The notes under the pieces were generated by a model. It ran no database searches and was not told the origin of the DNA. It saw only the letters and a list, made by a program, of their open reading frames with translations. Both the position numbers and the translations under genes were made by a program. DNA of 43,479 bases, taken from Streptomyces swartbergensis. GTDB lineage: Bacteria; Actinomycetota; Actinomycetes; Streptomycetales; Streptomycetaceae. The DNA is taken from assembly GCF_002148965.1 (NCBI RefSeq), contig NZ_NGFN01000027.1:1-43479 (forward strand). Reading direction: 5' to 3'. Below are positions 31,317 to 39,175 of the stretch, piece by piece; position 1 is the first letter of the stretch; every line of letters begins with the position of its first letter.

Positions 31317-32143
31317 CCCAGCCGTCCGCCGGCGATGAGCTCAAGGCGTGCTGTGCCGCCGCATACTCCTCCGACGTCGTCGCTCTGCTGCTGGGGGACT
31401 CCTACCACCCGGGCGGCACCGCCCTGACCCGCCGTCTCGCCGACGGCCTCGCCCTCACCCCGGCTAGGCGGGTCCTCGACGTCGCCTCCGGCCGCGGCAC
31501 CACCGCCCTGCTCCTTGCCGGGATCCATGGTGTGGAGGTGGACGGCGTGGACTATTCCGCCGCCAACACTGCCCTCGCCCAGGGCGCCGCGCAGGCCGCG
31601 GGACTCGCCGACAGAGCGCGCTTCACCACCGGAGACGCCGAGCAGCTTCCTTACCCCGGCGGCGTGTTCGACGCGGTGGTGTGCGAGTGCGCGCTGTGCA
31701 CCTTTCCCGACAAGGCACGAGCGGCTGCCGAGTTCGCTCGCGTCCTGAAGCCGGGCGGTCGTCTCGGCATCACTGACGTCACCGTCGACGCCGAACACCT
31801 TCCTCCCGAACTCACCGGCCTTGGGGCCCGCATCGCCTGCATCGCCGATGCCCGGCCGTTGGACGAGTACGACGAGATCCTGGCCGCCACGGGTCTGCGC
31901 ACGCTGCGCACCGAGCGCCACGACCCGGCGCTGCTGCGTATGGTCGACCAGATCGAGGCCCGGCTGAATCTGCTGCGCATGACCGCACCGGCCAAGCTCA
32001 CCGACGTCGGCGTCGACCTCGACGCCGCCCCCGCCGTCCTCGAAGCGGCCCGCACGGCCGTCGCCGACGGCGTCCTCGGCTACGCCCTGCTCATCGCCGA
32101 GCGCACACCCAAGACCGCCGAGAGGAGAACTACCGGTGCGTAG
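31313..32143 (+). CDS. class I SAM-dependent methyltransferase
   Basis: A 276-aa methyltransferase. Motif I is VLDVASGRGTTALLLA (about residues 53-68), followed by GVEVDGVDYSAANTALA, the acidic-loop motif GDAEQLPYPGGVFDAVVCEC, and LKPGGRLGITDV. A conserved N-terminal block CCAAAYSSDVVALLLGDSYH with a Cys pair resembles the ArsM-like group, and a further Cys is in ECALC. Three accessible thiols would suit arsenite or another soft ligand, but this is not proven. GGAGAGGAG lies before the ATG. The ATGA overlap with the radical SAM gene means both are made together, so they probably act on one pathway. Confidence 0.87.
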   Translation: MTQPSAGDELKACCAAAYSSDVVALLLGDSYHPGGTALTRRLADGLALTPARRVLDVASGRGTTALLLAGIHGVEVDGVDYSAANTALAQGAAQAAGLADRARFTTGDAEQLPYPGGVFDAVVCECALCTFPDKARAAAEFARVLKPGGRLGITDVTVDAEHLPPELTGLGARIACIADARPLDEYDEILAATGLRTLRTERHDPALLRMVDQIEARLNLLRMTAPAKLTDVGVDLDAAPAVLEAARTAVADGVLGYALLIAERTPKTAERRTTGA

Positions 32144-32186
32144 GTAAGCGCGCTCACATACCTGCCCGTGCCATGCGACCTAGCGT
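32144..32186 (+). promoter_or_regulatory. second copy of the palindromic operator with -10 hexamer TAGCGT
   Basis: GTAAGCGCGCTCAC (32144-32157) follows the methyltransferase stop directly and is the exact reverse complement of the site at 28926-28939. TAGCGT (32181-32186) begins 37 nt after the start of the palindrome, as TACGTT does at the other site. It would drive the membrane protein gene at 32234 and perhaps the Crp/Fnr gene after it. Confidence 0.7.
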
Positions 32187-32233
32187 CGACACCGAAAGCG
32201 ACAGAGGGAAACCCACCGGATGGGGTGATCGCC

Positions 32234-32719
32234 ATGGTCACCGCAGCACACGCATCCCTCAAGACCGCCGCGATCCCGGTCCACGCCGTCTGGGGCGCCG
32301 CGGCCGGACTGGTCGGCGGCATCGGGTTCGGCATCTGGATGTCGGTCTCCCGGCCGATGATGGACACCGCCATGATCACCATGGTCGCGGGACTGCTCGG
32401 CTCGACCAACGCCGTCGTCGGCTGGCTGGTCCACCTCTCGATCGCCCTGTTCGCCGGCACCACCTTCGGCGTCATGCTCGGCCACCTCGCCCAGCGCGTC
32501 GCTCCCGCCGTCGTACTCGGCCTGGTCTACGGCGCGGTGTGGTGGTTCCTCGGAGCACTGTGGATCATGCCGGCCAACCTGGGCATGCCCGTCTTCGAAT
32601 GGAACGACGTCACCGCCTCCAGCCTCGGCGGCCACCTCGTCTTCGGCCTCCTGGCCGGACTCACCTTCTCCTGCATCGCACAGCTGGCGGGCAGGCGGAC
32701 CGACAGGACCGCGGCATGA
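32234..32719 (+). CDS. hypothetical four-helix membrane protein
   Basis: A 161-aa protein with about four helices: IPVHAVWGAAAGLVGGIGFG, MITMVAGLLGSTNAVVGWLV, VVLGLVYGAVWWFLGALWIM and HLVFGLLAGLTFSCIAQLAG. Conserved-looking charged or polar residues lie at helix ends (VHLSIALFAG, PVFEWND). The pattern resembles a family of small bacterial membrane proteins of unknown function often found near metal or redox genes. The start is the ATG at 32234, or a GTG at 32225 in the same frame; neither has a strong ribosome site. It lies 77 bp after the second palindromic operator. Confidence 0.72.
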   Translation: MVTAAHASLKTAAIPVHAVWGAAAGLVGGIGFGIWMSVSRPMMDTAMITMVAGLLGSTNAVVGWLVHLSIALFAGTTFGVMLGHLAQRVAPAVVLGLVYGAVWWFLGALWIMPANLGMPVFEWNDVTASSLGGHLVFGLLAGLTFSCIAQLAGRRTDRTAA

Positions 32720-32895
32720 CACCGATACCGCCGGCGTCAACACCTGGTCCCGGCTCACCGCTCCGGGGCGCTGAACCTCTCCTCGGTGCCCCGGACGACT
32801 ACTGTCTGGCCAGCAGCGCGGGCGCGCTGGCCCGTCCGGCATGGGGCGCCGCGCCCCCGCCGTGGGCACCGGGACGACGCGAGGAACCACACCAC

Positions 32896-33597
32896 ATGAA
32901 CCACGCAGGCGACGAGGCCGAGAAGACCTGGTGCATCTCCGAGGTCGACATCTTCCGCGATCTCAGCGCAGCGGAGATGGACGCCATCGCCGCCGCCGCG
33001 CCCATGAAGACCTACAGCACGGGTGAACTGCTGTACTCCCCCTCCCAGCCCTCCGAGGTGCTGTTCATCCTCAAAAGAGGCCGGGTGCGGATCTTCCGGG
33101 TCTCCGCCGACGGCCGCGCCCTGACCTGCGCGATCATCAGCCCGGGCACCATCTTCGGCGAGATGGTGCTGCTCGGGCAGCGGATGTACGACAACTTCGC
33201 CGAAGCCCTCGACAACGTCACCGTCTGCGTCATGAGCCGCGCCGACGTCCACCGCTTCCTGCTGTCCGACGCACGGATCTCCGCGCGCATCACCGAGATC
33301 CTCGGCCGGCGCCTGACCGACCTCGAACAGCGCCTGTCCGACAGCGTGTTCAAGTCCGTGCCGCAGCGCATCGCCACCACCCTGCTCACCCTCGCGGCCG
33401 AGACCCGCCCCCGGGTGCTCGGGGCCCGCAGCCCGCAGATCGCGCTAACTCACCAGCAGATCGCCGCCCTGGCCGGCACCTCCCGCGAGACCACCACCAA
33501 GGTGCTGCGGGACTTCGCCGACCAAAACCTCATTCGCCTCGCCCGCGGCCGCATCACCGTCCTCGCCCCAGATCGCCTCGCCGACCACGCGGGCTGA
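32896..33597 (+). CDS. Crp/Fnr family transcriptional regulator
   Basis: A 233-aa regulator. The cyclic-nucleotide-binding-like beta-roll covers about residues 18-140 (IFRDLSAAEMDAIAAAAPMK ... PGTIFGEMVLLG). The dimer helix follows (LSDSVFKSVPQRIATTLLTL). The HTH_Crp domain has LTHQQIAALAGTSRETTTKV (about 184-203) as recognition region. The phosphate-cassette RxS of true cAMP receptors is absent, and no four-Cys Fnr cluster is present; single Cys in KTWCISE, LTCAI and VTVCVM could act as redox sensors. A GAGGAA site is 10 bp before the ATG. It sits inside the redox cluster and is the obvious candidate to bind the repeated palindrome. Confidence 0.9.
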   Translation: MNHAGDEAEKTWCISEVDIFRDLSAAEMDAIAAAAPMKTYSTGELLYSPSQPSEVLFILKRGRVRIFRVSADGRALTCAIISPGTIFGEMVLLGQRMYDNFAEALDNVTVCVMSRADVHRFLLSDARISARITEILGRRLTDLEQRLSDSVFKSVPQRIATTLLTLAAETRPRVLGARSPQIALTHQQIAALAGTSRETTTKVLRDFADQNLIRLARGRITVLAPDRLADHAG

Positions 33598-33609
33598 CGT
33601 CACCAATCC

Positions 33610-33657
33610 GTAAGCACCGCACCCCAGCCCGACCGCCCCCGGCTCGGCTTACAGTTC
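33610..33657 (+). promoter_or_regulatory. half-sites and shared promoter segment before the TlpA-like gene
   Basis: GTAAGC (33610-33615) and GCTTAC (33647-33652) equal the two halves of the cluster palindrome, but far apart. The 11-mer GCTTACAGTTC (33647-33657) also occurs, in the same orientation, before the MauE-like gene (28934-28944). Inside it TACAGT (33650-33655) could be a -10 hexamer. This suggests related control, but with weaker sites. Confidence 0.45.
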
Positions 33658-33708
33658 AGCCGGCTGCCAACTGCCGATCGCCGACCGCCGCCACCAGGAG
33701 TGCCTTTC

Positions 33709-34284
33709 ATGCGTGCCCGCCTGCTGTTCCCGAGTCTTCTGGCCGTCATAGCGCTCGCCCTGGTCGGCTGCGGCACCCAGGACAACAACACGTCCTCCAG
33801 CGGCACCGCAGCGGCATCCAGTCCCTCAGCCTCCGGCTCCTCGACGGCGGCACAGGACGGATCCGGAACTTCAGCGGTCCCCCAGGCGCTCCGGTTCACC
33901 GGTACGACCGTGGACGCCAAGCCCTTCGACTCGGCCACGCTGGCGGGCAAGCCCACCGTTCTGTGGTTCTGGGCACCGTGGTGTCCCACCTGCAAAGCCC
34001 AGGGTCCCGAAACCGCCAGGGTCGCCGCCGAGTTCGAAGGCAAGGCGCACGTGATCGGGGTGGCCGGACTCGACAAGGAGCAGGCCATGAAGGACTTCGT
34101 CACGGACACCAAGGTGGGTGCATTCCCGAACCTCTCCGACGAGGCCGGGGAGATCTGGAAGAAGTTCGAGATCACCCAGCAGAGCGTGTACGTGGTCCTC
34201 GACAAGGACGGCAAGACCGTCTTCACCGGCAGCCTCCCGGCCGGCAAGGGACTCGCCGACAAGCTCAACCCACTCGTCGGCTGA
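33709..34284 (+). CDS. TlpA/ResA-like thioredoxin lipoprotein
   Basis: A 191-aa exported thiol-disulfide protein. The signal peptide ends in a lipobox, ALALVGCG, with the lipidated Cys near residue 21. A Ser/Thr/Ala-rich spacer (to about residue 60) leads into a thioredoxin fold with the WCPTC active site (Cys92 and Cys95) and the cis-Pro region QQSVYVVLDKDG. AGGAG lies 8 bp before the ATG at 33709. It is followed after 6 bp by a CcdA-like gene, the usual electron donor for such proteins, so the pair should bring reducing power across the membrane. Confidence 0.92.
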   Translation: MRARLLFPSLLAVIALALVGCGTQDNNTSSSGTAAASSPSASGSSTAAQDGSGTSAVPQALRFTGTTVDAKPFDSATLAGKPTVLWFWAPWCPTCKAQGPETARVAAEFEGKAHVIGVAGLDKEQAMKDFVTDTKVGAFPNLSDEAGEIWKKFEITQQSVYVVLDKDGKTVFTGSLPAGKGLADKLNPLVG

Positions 34285-34290
34285 ACCACG

Positions 34291-35175
34291 ATGTCCGACC
34301 TGCCCCTCGCCCTGGCCCTGACCGCGGGCATGCTCGCCGCCGTCAACCCCTGCGGCTTCGCCCTCCTGCCCGCCTACCTCTCCCTCCTCGTGCTCGGCGA
34401 CGACACACCCAGCCGCACGGCCGCCGTCGCCCGCGCGCTGGTGGCGACGGCCGCGATGACCGCCGGATTCGCCGCGGTGTTCGCCCTGTTCGGCCTTGCA
34501 ATCGCCCCCGTTGCCGGGCAGGTACAACAGCACCTGCCCTGGTTCACCATCGGCTTCGGGCTCCTCCTCGCACTCGTCGGCGGCTGGCTCCTGGCCGGCC
34601 GCGACCTGCCCGCCCTGCTCCCCAAACTCCGCCGAGCCCCCACCGTCACCCGCTCCGTGCCGTCCATGGCCCTGTTCGGCGCCGCCTACGCCATCGCCTC
34701 CCTCGGCTGCACCATCGCCCCCTTCCTCGCCATCGTCGTCTCCGCCTTCCGCAGCGGATCCACCCTCGAAGGCATCACCCTGTTCACGGCGTACGCGGCC
34801 GGGATGGGCCTGATCGTCGGCACCGCAGCCCTGTCCCTCGCCCTCACCCGCACCGCCCGCGTCGGCCGCCTGCGGCGCCTCGGCGCGCTCGCCTCCCGCA
34901 CCGGCGGCGGCCTGTTGCTCCTGGTCGGCGCCTACGTCGCCTACTACGGCTGGTACGAGATCCGCGTCCAACGGGCCCCCGCCACCCAGGACCCGGTCAT
35001 CGACACCGCCGGCACGATCCAGCGCACCCTCGCCGACGCCCTCGACGCAACCGGCCCCGCAGTTCTTGCCGCCGTCCTCGCCGCCCTGCTGATCGGGGGC
35101 GTGGCCCTCCGCCGCCGACACCCCCGCACGGCAGACCGGGAGTCGGCCGAGCCCGGCAGCGCGCCCGCCCCGTAG
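34291..35175 (+). CDS. CcdA/DsbD-like transmembrane electron carrier
   Basis: A 294-aa membrane protein with about six to seven helices. The two family Cys lie in AAVNPCGFALLPAYLSLL (about residue 20) and ASLGCTIAPFLAIVV (about residue 136), the pair that passes electrons from cytosolic thioredoxin to outside partners. It is slightly longer than the usual 240 aa because of a C-terminal helix and a basic tail. There is no ribosome site of its own; the 6-bp gap from the TlpA-like gene suggests translational coupling. Its likely partners are the TlpA-like lipoprotein and perhaps the MauE-like protein. Confidence 0.9.
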   Translation: MSDLPLALALTAGMLAAVNPCGFALLPAYLSLLVLGDDTPSRTAAVARALVATAAMTAGFAAVFALFGLAIAPVAGQVQQHLPWFTIGFGLLLALVGGWLLAGRDLPALLPKLRRAPTVTRSVPSMALFGAAYAIASLGCTIAPFLAIVVSAFRSGSTLEGITLFTAYAAGMGLIVGTAALSLALTRTARVGRLRRLGALASRTGGGLLLLVGAYVAYYGWYEIRVQRAPATQDPVIDTAGTIQRTLADALDATGPAVLAAVLAALLIGGVALRRRHPRTADRESAEPGSAPAP

Positions 35176-35280
35176 CCGGCCGCATTCCCATTCACCATCC
35201 CGCGTGACTTCGACAAAGCCGCCCGCGCCCCAGCGCACCTCTCGGGACTGTCTACCGGCACGGGGCCGACCACCACGACC

Positions 35281-35418
35281 GCGCGAGGCGGACGCCGTTT
35301 CCATGACGGATGAGCGGCCCGGCAGACCGCGACGGACGCCTTCCGCTCGTATCAGGGCGACAACGGCGTGCGGCTGTTGGGCCGCTACTGGCTCGTCACC
35401 GTGGTGAGCACCGTCTGA
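35281..35418 (+). pseudogene. C-terminal remnant of an unknown protein, copy A
   Basis: After a frame break the sequence reads DAFRSYQGDNGVRLLGRYWL then VTVVSTV and a TGA. Upstream, READAV in another frame completes the similarity to a second copy at 38820-38997. The parent protein is not recognised. The remaining bases from 35176 to 35552 hold no other gene-like signal apart from the region before the haloperoxidase. Confidence 0.5.
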
Positions 35419-35552
35419 GGAGGAATGCGGTCTCGCAGATGTGCAGATATCACTGATTGCCCTTTATCGCGCAACGATTCCTTGATGCCTGATGTCTCAT
35501 GTGATGAGTGCGATGTCACGCACAACTCATGGGGGAATACGGGGGTATTCGT

Positions 35553-37049
35553 ATGAGTGATCGTCGTTTTGCCGCGCGCGATGCGCGGGTCCGGGCCGCC
35601 GAGGCGGAGTTCCAGCGCCACATACCGGTCCACGCCGCCAATGGGGAGGAGACGGACCACCCGTTCGTCGCGAACTACTCGAAGGCGTTGCCGCACAACA
35701 AGTTCGGAGAGGTCGACCCGGCCGCGTACCACCTGCTGCGCCGGGCGCTGGCCACGGGCAGCTACGAGGACTTCGAGCGGATCCCGCTCGCGGACACCCG
35801 CAAGCTGGTCAACCCGCAGGCCGGGCTGGCCTTCGACCCGCAGGGCCCGGACGCCCAGGCGCTGTCCATGCCGCCCGCGCCGCGCATCGACAGCGCGCAG
35901 AACTCCGCCGAGGCGGTCGAGCTGTACTGGATGGCGCTGTGCCGCGATGTGCTGTTCACCCGGTTCGGTGACAGCGAGTTGGTCGCCGAGGCGGCCGGTG
36001 AACTGAGCGGGCTGGAGGACTTCCGCGCGCCGAAGCTGGACGGTCGGGTCACCCCGCAGACCATCTTCCGCGGGGATACCCGGGGCGATCTGGCCGGGCC
36101 GTACCTGTCGCAGTTCCTGCTCAAGGACATCCCGTACGGCACGCTGCTGATCCCGCAGCGGCAGGACACGCTGGTCCGCCCGGTCGACCATCTGACCACT
36201 TGGGGCGATTGGCTGGAGGTGCAGAACGGGTCCGAACCCGAGCCGGACGAGCGGGACTTCGCCACCCGGCGCTACATCCAGACCCCGCGCGACCTGGCGC
36301 ACTATGTGCACTTCGACGCGCTGTACGAGGCGTATCTCAACGCCGCGCTCATCCTGCTGGGCGACAACGCGCCGGTGGACGCGGGCAATCCGTACCGCTT
36401 CTCCCGCAACCAGATCGGCTTCGGGACGTACGGCGGCCCGCACATCCTCTCGCTGGTGACCGAGGTGGCCACCCGCGCGCTGAAGGCGGTGTGGTTCCAG
36501 AAGTGGTACGTGCACCGGCGGTTGCGCCCGGAGGAGTTTGGCGGCCGCGTGCACCAGCAGCTGCGCGGGCAGCGCGAGTACCCGATCGACTCCGGGGTGC
36601 TGGACTCCGTCGCCGTCAAGCGGGTCTTCGAGAAGCACGGCAGCTACCTGCTGCCGCAGGCGTTCCCGGAAGGCAGCCCGACCCACCCGTCGTACGGTTC
36701 CGGGCACGCCACGGTCGCCGGGGCCTGCGTGACCATCCTCAAGGCATGGTTTGACGAGTCGCACATCCTGGCGGACCCGGTCGTCCCCACGACGGACGGC
36801 ACGGCCCTGGAGCCATACACCGGCCCGGACGCCGACCGGCTCACCGTCGGCGGCGAGCTCAACAAGGTCGCCGCCAACATCGCCACAGGCCGCAACATGG
36901 CCGGCGTGCACTGGCGCACCGACTACACCCAGGCCGTCCGACTGGGTGAGGAGATCGCCATCGGCCTCCTGCGCGAGGCCAAGGAGGCCACGCTGGAGGA
37001 CGCGGTCTTCACCCTCAGCCGCTTCGACGGCACCACCCTCGCCATCTGA
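35553..37049 (+). CDS. vanadium-dependent haloperoxidase / PAP2-fold protein
   Basis: A 498-aa protein of the vanadium haloperoxidase family. The vanadate (or phosphate) binding residues are visible in order: Lys and Arg in QKWYVHRRLRPEEFGG (about residues 316-331), the PSYGSGHATVAGA loop with its His (about 378-390), and Arg and the ligand His region in MAGVHWRTDYTQA (about 449-461). Such enzymes oxidise halide with peroxide, or in some cases act as phosphatases; halide choice cannot be read from the sequence. GGGGG lies 7 bp before the ATG at 35553; an in-frame ATG at 35529 is less likely. The gene is monocistronic with a strong terminator after it. Confidence 0.93.
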   Translation: MSDRRFAARDARVRAAEAEFQRHIPVHAANGEETDHPFVANYSKALPHNKFGEVDPAAYHLLRRALATGSYEDFERIPLADTRKLVNPQAGLAFDPQGPDAQALSMPPAPRIDSAQNSAEAVELYWMALCRDVLFTRFGDSELVAEAAGELSGLEDFRAPKLDGRVTPQTIFRGDTRGDLAGPYLSQFLLKDIPYGTLLIPQRQDTLVRPVDHLTTWGDWLEVQNGSEPEPDERDFATRRYIQTPRDLAHYVHFDALYEAYLNAALILLGDNAPVDAGNPYRFSRNQIGFGTYGGPHILSLVTEVATRALKAVWFQKWYVHRRLRPEEFGGRVHQQLRGQREYPIDSGVLDSVAVKRVFEKHGSYLLPQAFPEGSPTHPSYGSGHATVAGACVTILKAWFDESHILADPVVPTTDGTALEPYTGPDADRLTVGGELNKVAANIATGRNMAGVHWRTDYTQAVRLGEEIAIGLLREAKEATLEDAVFTLSRFDGTTLAI

Positions 37050-37068
37050 CCGCTCCGGACCGGCCGAG

Positions 37069-37099
37069 CCTGGTGCCGCGGGGGTCCCGCGGCACCAGG
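37069..37099. terminator. strong bidirectional terminator
   Basis: A perfect 14-bp stem (37069-37082 with 37086-37099, CCTGGTGCCGCGGG arm) with a 3-nt loop lies between the haloperoxidase stop and the convergent peroxiredoxin remnant. Confidence 0.85.
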
Positions 37100-37103
37100 A
37101 CGG

Positions 37104-37512
37104 TCAGCGCAGCGCGTCGAGGGCGGTGAGAATGTCGGCCGGTTCGGCGCGCCGGGTGTAGTCGGTGTCGACGAAGGCCCAGCGGATGGTGCCAGCCCGG
37201 TCGATGACGTAGGTGGCGGGCAACGGCAGGGTGCGGGCGTGGCCGCCGTTGACGCGCTGGAGGTCGAAGCCGAGCCGGTCGTAGACAGCGGCCAGGTCAC
37301 CGGGCAGGTCGAAGGCGAGCCCGTACTGCTTGGCCGTGTCCAAGCCGATGTCGCTGAGGACATGGAAGGCCAGCTGGTGCTTCTCGGTCAGTGACAGGGA
37401 CTCCTCGGGGATCTGTGGGGAGACGGCCACCAGCCGGGCGCAACGCGCGGCGATGGCGTCGTGGTGCTGCTGGAGCGAGCGCAGCGCGATGTTGCAGTAC
37501 GGGCACCAGTCA
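37104..37512 (-). pseudogene. peroxiredoxin (AhpC/TSA-like) gene lacking its 5' end
   Basis: The frame from WCPYCNIALRSLQQHHDAIA through VAVSPQIPEESLSLTEKHQL to ATYVIDRAGTIRWAFVDTDY is the C-terminal three quarters of an AhpC/TSA-like peroxiredoxin with the WCPYC active site. The N-terminal domain and start codon are missing: the Trp codon abuts the stop of the universal-stress gene stub. The open frame continues upstream only as antisense to that stub. A deletion fused the two genes. Confidence 0.8.
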
Positions 37513-37979
37513 TTCGTGGGGGACCGGCACAACCGGTTCGCGCACGTGGTGGATCGGAGCGCGGGCGACTGGTCCGGTGTGCGCGCTGATCGCTGCGCGA
37601 CGCATGCGGTAGCCCGCCACCAACAGGCCCGCTCCGGCTGCGGCCTTGACGAGGACATGGGCGGGTCGCCCTTCGTGCAGGTCTTCCTTGACGAAGACGG
37701 TGGGGAACTTCTCGCGCCACGGCTCGAGCAGCTCCCCCAGTTTCCGTTCCGCTTCCGCCCTGGTCCGTGCGCGTTCGGCGTCCGGCATGCCGTGCAAGTA
37801 CGGCGCATGCCAGGCATGTACGGCGTGCAGGGGCGCACGGCGCATCTCGGCGACGTGAAACGCGAACTCCAGGACCTCGTAGCAGGTGCCGTCAATGTCG
37901 ACGGCGACCGCGACGTCGCGGAAGGGCGTGTGGGGCGACGGCTTCCCGTCGCTGTCCGTCAGGTGTTCGTCCTCGGCTG
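37510..37979 (-). pseudogene. universal stress protein, C-terminal domain only
   Basis: The frame reads FRDVAVAVDIDGTCYEVLEF through RRAPLHAVHAWHAPYLHG, then LLVAGYRMRRAAISAHTGPV and a C-terminal VVPVPHE. This is the second Usp domain of the tandem Usp proteins of Actinobacteria. The first Usp domain and a start codon are absent; the upstream frame ends in acidic linker (TAEDEHLTDSDGKPSPHTP) next to the GH65 stub. It is probably not expressed as a normal Usp. Confidence 0.75.
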
Positions 37980-37981
37980 TC

Positions 37982-38167
37982 TCACCGGCCCGACGAGGAC
38001 AGCACCCCGCTGCGGGTCTCCAGGCCGGTGATGCCGCGCTGGACGAGGTCGAGGGTGCCGGCCATGGTGCCGAGGTGGACGCCCTCTCCGTTGGTGCCGC
38101 CCTGAAGGTCGGCGATGTCGCCGGGCAGGGCCTCCTGGCAGAACGTCCACGCCACCCGCGGGTTGCC
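37982..38167 (-). pseudogene. GH65 phosphorylase C-terminal fragment
   Basis: About 61 codons, GNPRVAWTFCQEALPGDIAD then LQGGTNGEGVHLGTMAGTLD and LVQRGITGLETRSGVL, match the end of GH65 enzymes (trehalose or kojibiose phosphorylase type), whose conserved stretch is GGTTxEGxHLGAMAGT. Everything upstream is gone. Confidence 0.7.
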
Positions 38168-38185
38168 GTCTCTGCCCCATGGCGA

Positions 38186-38218
38186 AGCCCTCGGTCGCTG
38201 ATGCGGCGGCCGAGGGCT
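38186..38218 (-). terminator. hairpin after the small membrane gene
   Basis: AGCCCTCGG (38186-38194) pairs with CCGAGGGCT (38210-38218) just downstream of the stop at 38233. Confidence 0.6.
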
Positions 38219-38232
38219 CCAACTGGGGCTGA

Positions 38233-38633
38233 CTACGGTCCGGCGGTAGGCGGGGCCGGAGGGGGAACGGTGCCCGGAGTACCGTTGGGGGGCTGCGAGT
38301 GCCAGGAGCGCTCGGTGCCCGGGGTGGGCGTGACATGCTGCACGTCCGCCGTGGGGCGGGTTGCCCACCACATCACGGTCAACAAGCCAACGGCGCACGC
38401 ACCAGCGATTACGAGCCCAACTGGGGGGCGTCGCGGGGAGCGCACCAGGCGCAGGCCCACCCGGCAACGCACGCCCCCGCGAAGACCATAATCGTCGAGG
38501 CGAGGTTGCCGTTTTCGTAGGTGACCAGCAGGGCGTCGTAGTTGGTGAACAGCACCAAGAGGGTCGCATAGAGCACCGCGATGACCGCGCACAGCCCTTC
38601 CAGCAGGCGTAATACGCGTCGAACTCTACTCAT
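38233..38633 (-). CDS. small membrane protein, probably frameshifted
   Basis: From an ATG at 38633 the frame gives MSRVRRVLRLLEGLCAVIAV and a second helix NLASTIMVFAGACVAGWACA, stopping at 38409 (74 aa). A third helix (VGLVIAGACAVGLLTVMWWA) and a Pro-rich tail ending PPPAPPTAGP lie in another frame to 38233, overlapping the first. Joined, they give a protein of about 130 aa with three helices, so a frameshift near 38430 is likely. As it stands, either a 74-aa two-helix protein is made or the gene is damaged. The family is not recognised. Confidence 0.5.
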
Positions 38634-38670
38634 GCCGTTCTCCCCCTAGCCCGGCCGACCGCAGGGGCCG

Positions 38671-38815
38671 TCAGTTAGCAGGCGGTACCGACGGCCGGGC
38701 CTGGATGTTCTCGGTCAGCCGTCCGTCCGCGTCCGTTTCGACGGAGTGATTCTCTCCTGCCTTCGGTTTGGGTGCGGACGGGGATCCGTACTGGGGTGCG
38801 ACGGGAGGTCCGGAG
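38671..38815 (-). pseudogene. possible C-terminal tail of a hypothetical protein
   Basis: A frame reading PSGPPVAPQYGSPSAPKPKA and GENHSVETDADGRLTENIQA ends at a TGA (38673-38671). It looks like a Pro-rich tail but has no start or domain; its upstream side meets an unrelated fragment on the other strand at about 38815. It may be non-coding. Confidence 0.25.
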
Positions 38816-38819
38816 GGTT

Positions 38820-38997
38820 TGATCAGGCCGCGTGCGGCTTCGGCCCGCTGCGCCACTGGCTGCGCGAGGCGGACGCCGATTCCGCCGCAGAGGAGCGCGC
38901 CCGGCAGGCCGCGGCGGACGCCTTCCGCACCTATCAGGTCGACGGCGGCGTGCACCTGATGGGCCGCTACTGGCTCGTCACCGCGTTACGCCCGTGA
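38820..38997 (+). pseudogene. C-terminal remnant of an unknown protein, copy B
   Basis: The frame DQAACGFGPLRHWLREADAD continues SAAEERARQAAADAFRTYQV and DGGVHLMGRYWLVTALRP, then TGA. It has no plausible start of its own. It is clearly related to copy A at 35281-35418 (shared GRYWLVT end and DAFR.YQ block), so a gene of this family once existed in at least two copies here. The parent family is unknown to me. Confidence 0.5.
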
Positions 38998-39175
38998 GGC
39001 GCCGGATCCGCATCGCACACACCGTCGCACGCCTCCGCTGGGCCGCCGCGGACGGCGCGGCGGGCTGCACCGGCTCCTCCCGCCGGACGGCGGATCGCTG
39101 GCCTCGGCCCGTTGTCCACGCGACCGCGTTGCGGAGGCGTCGGGCGGCTCCCCACGACGGCGGTTCTGGGATGGG

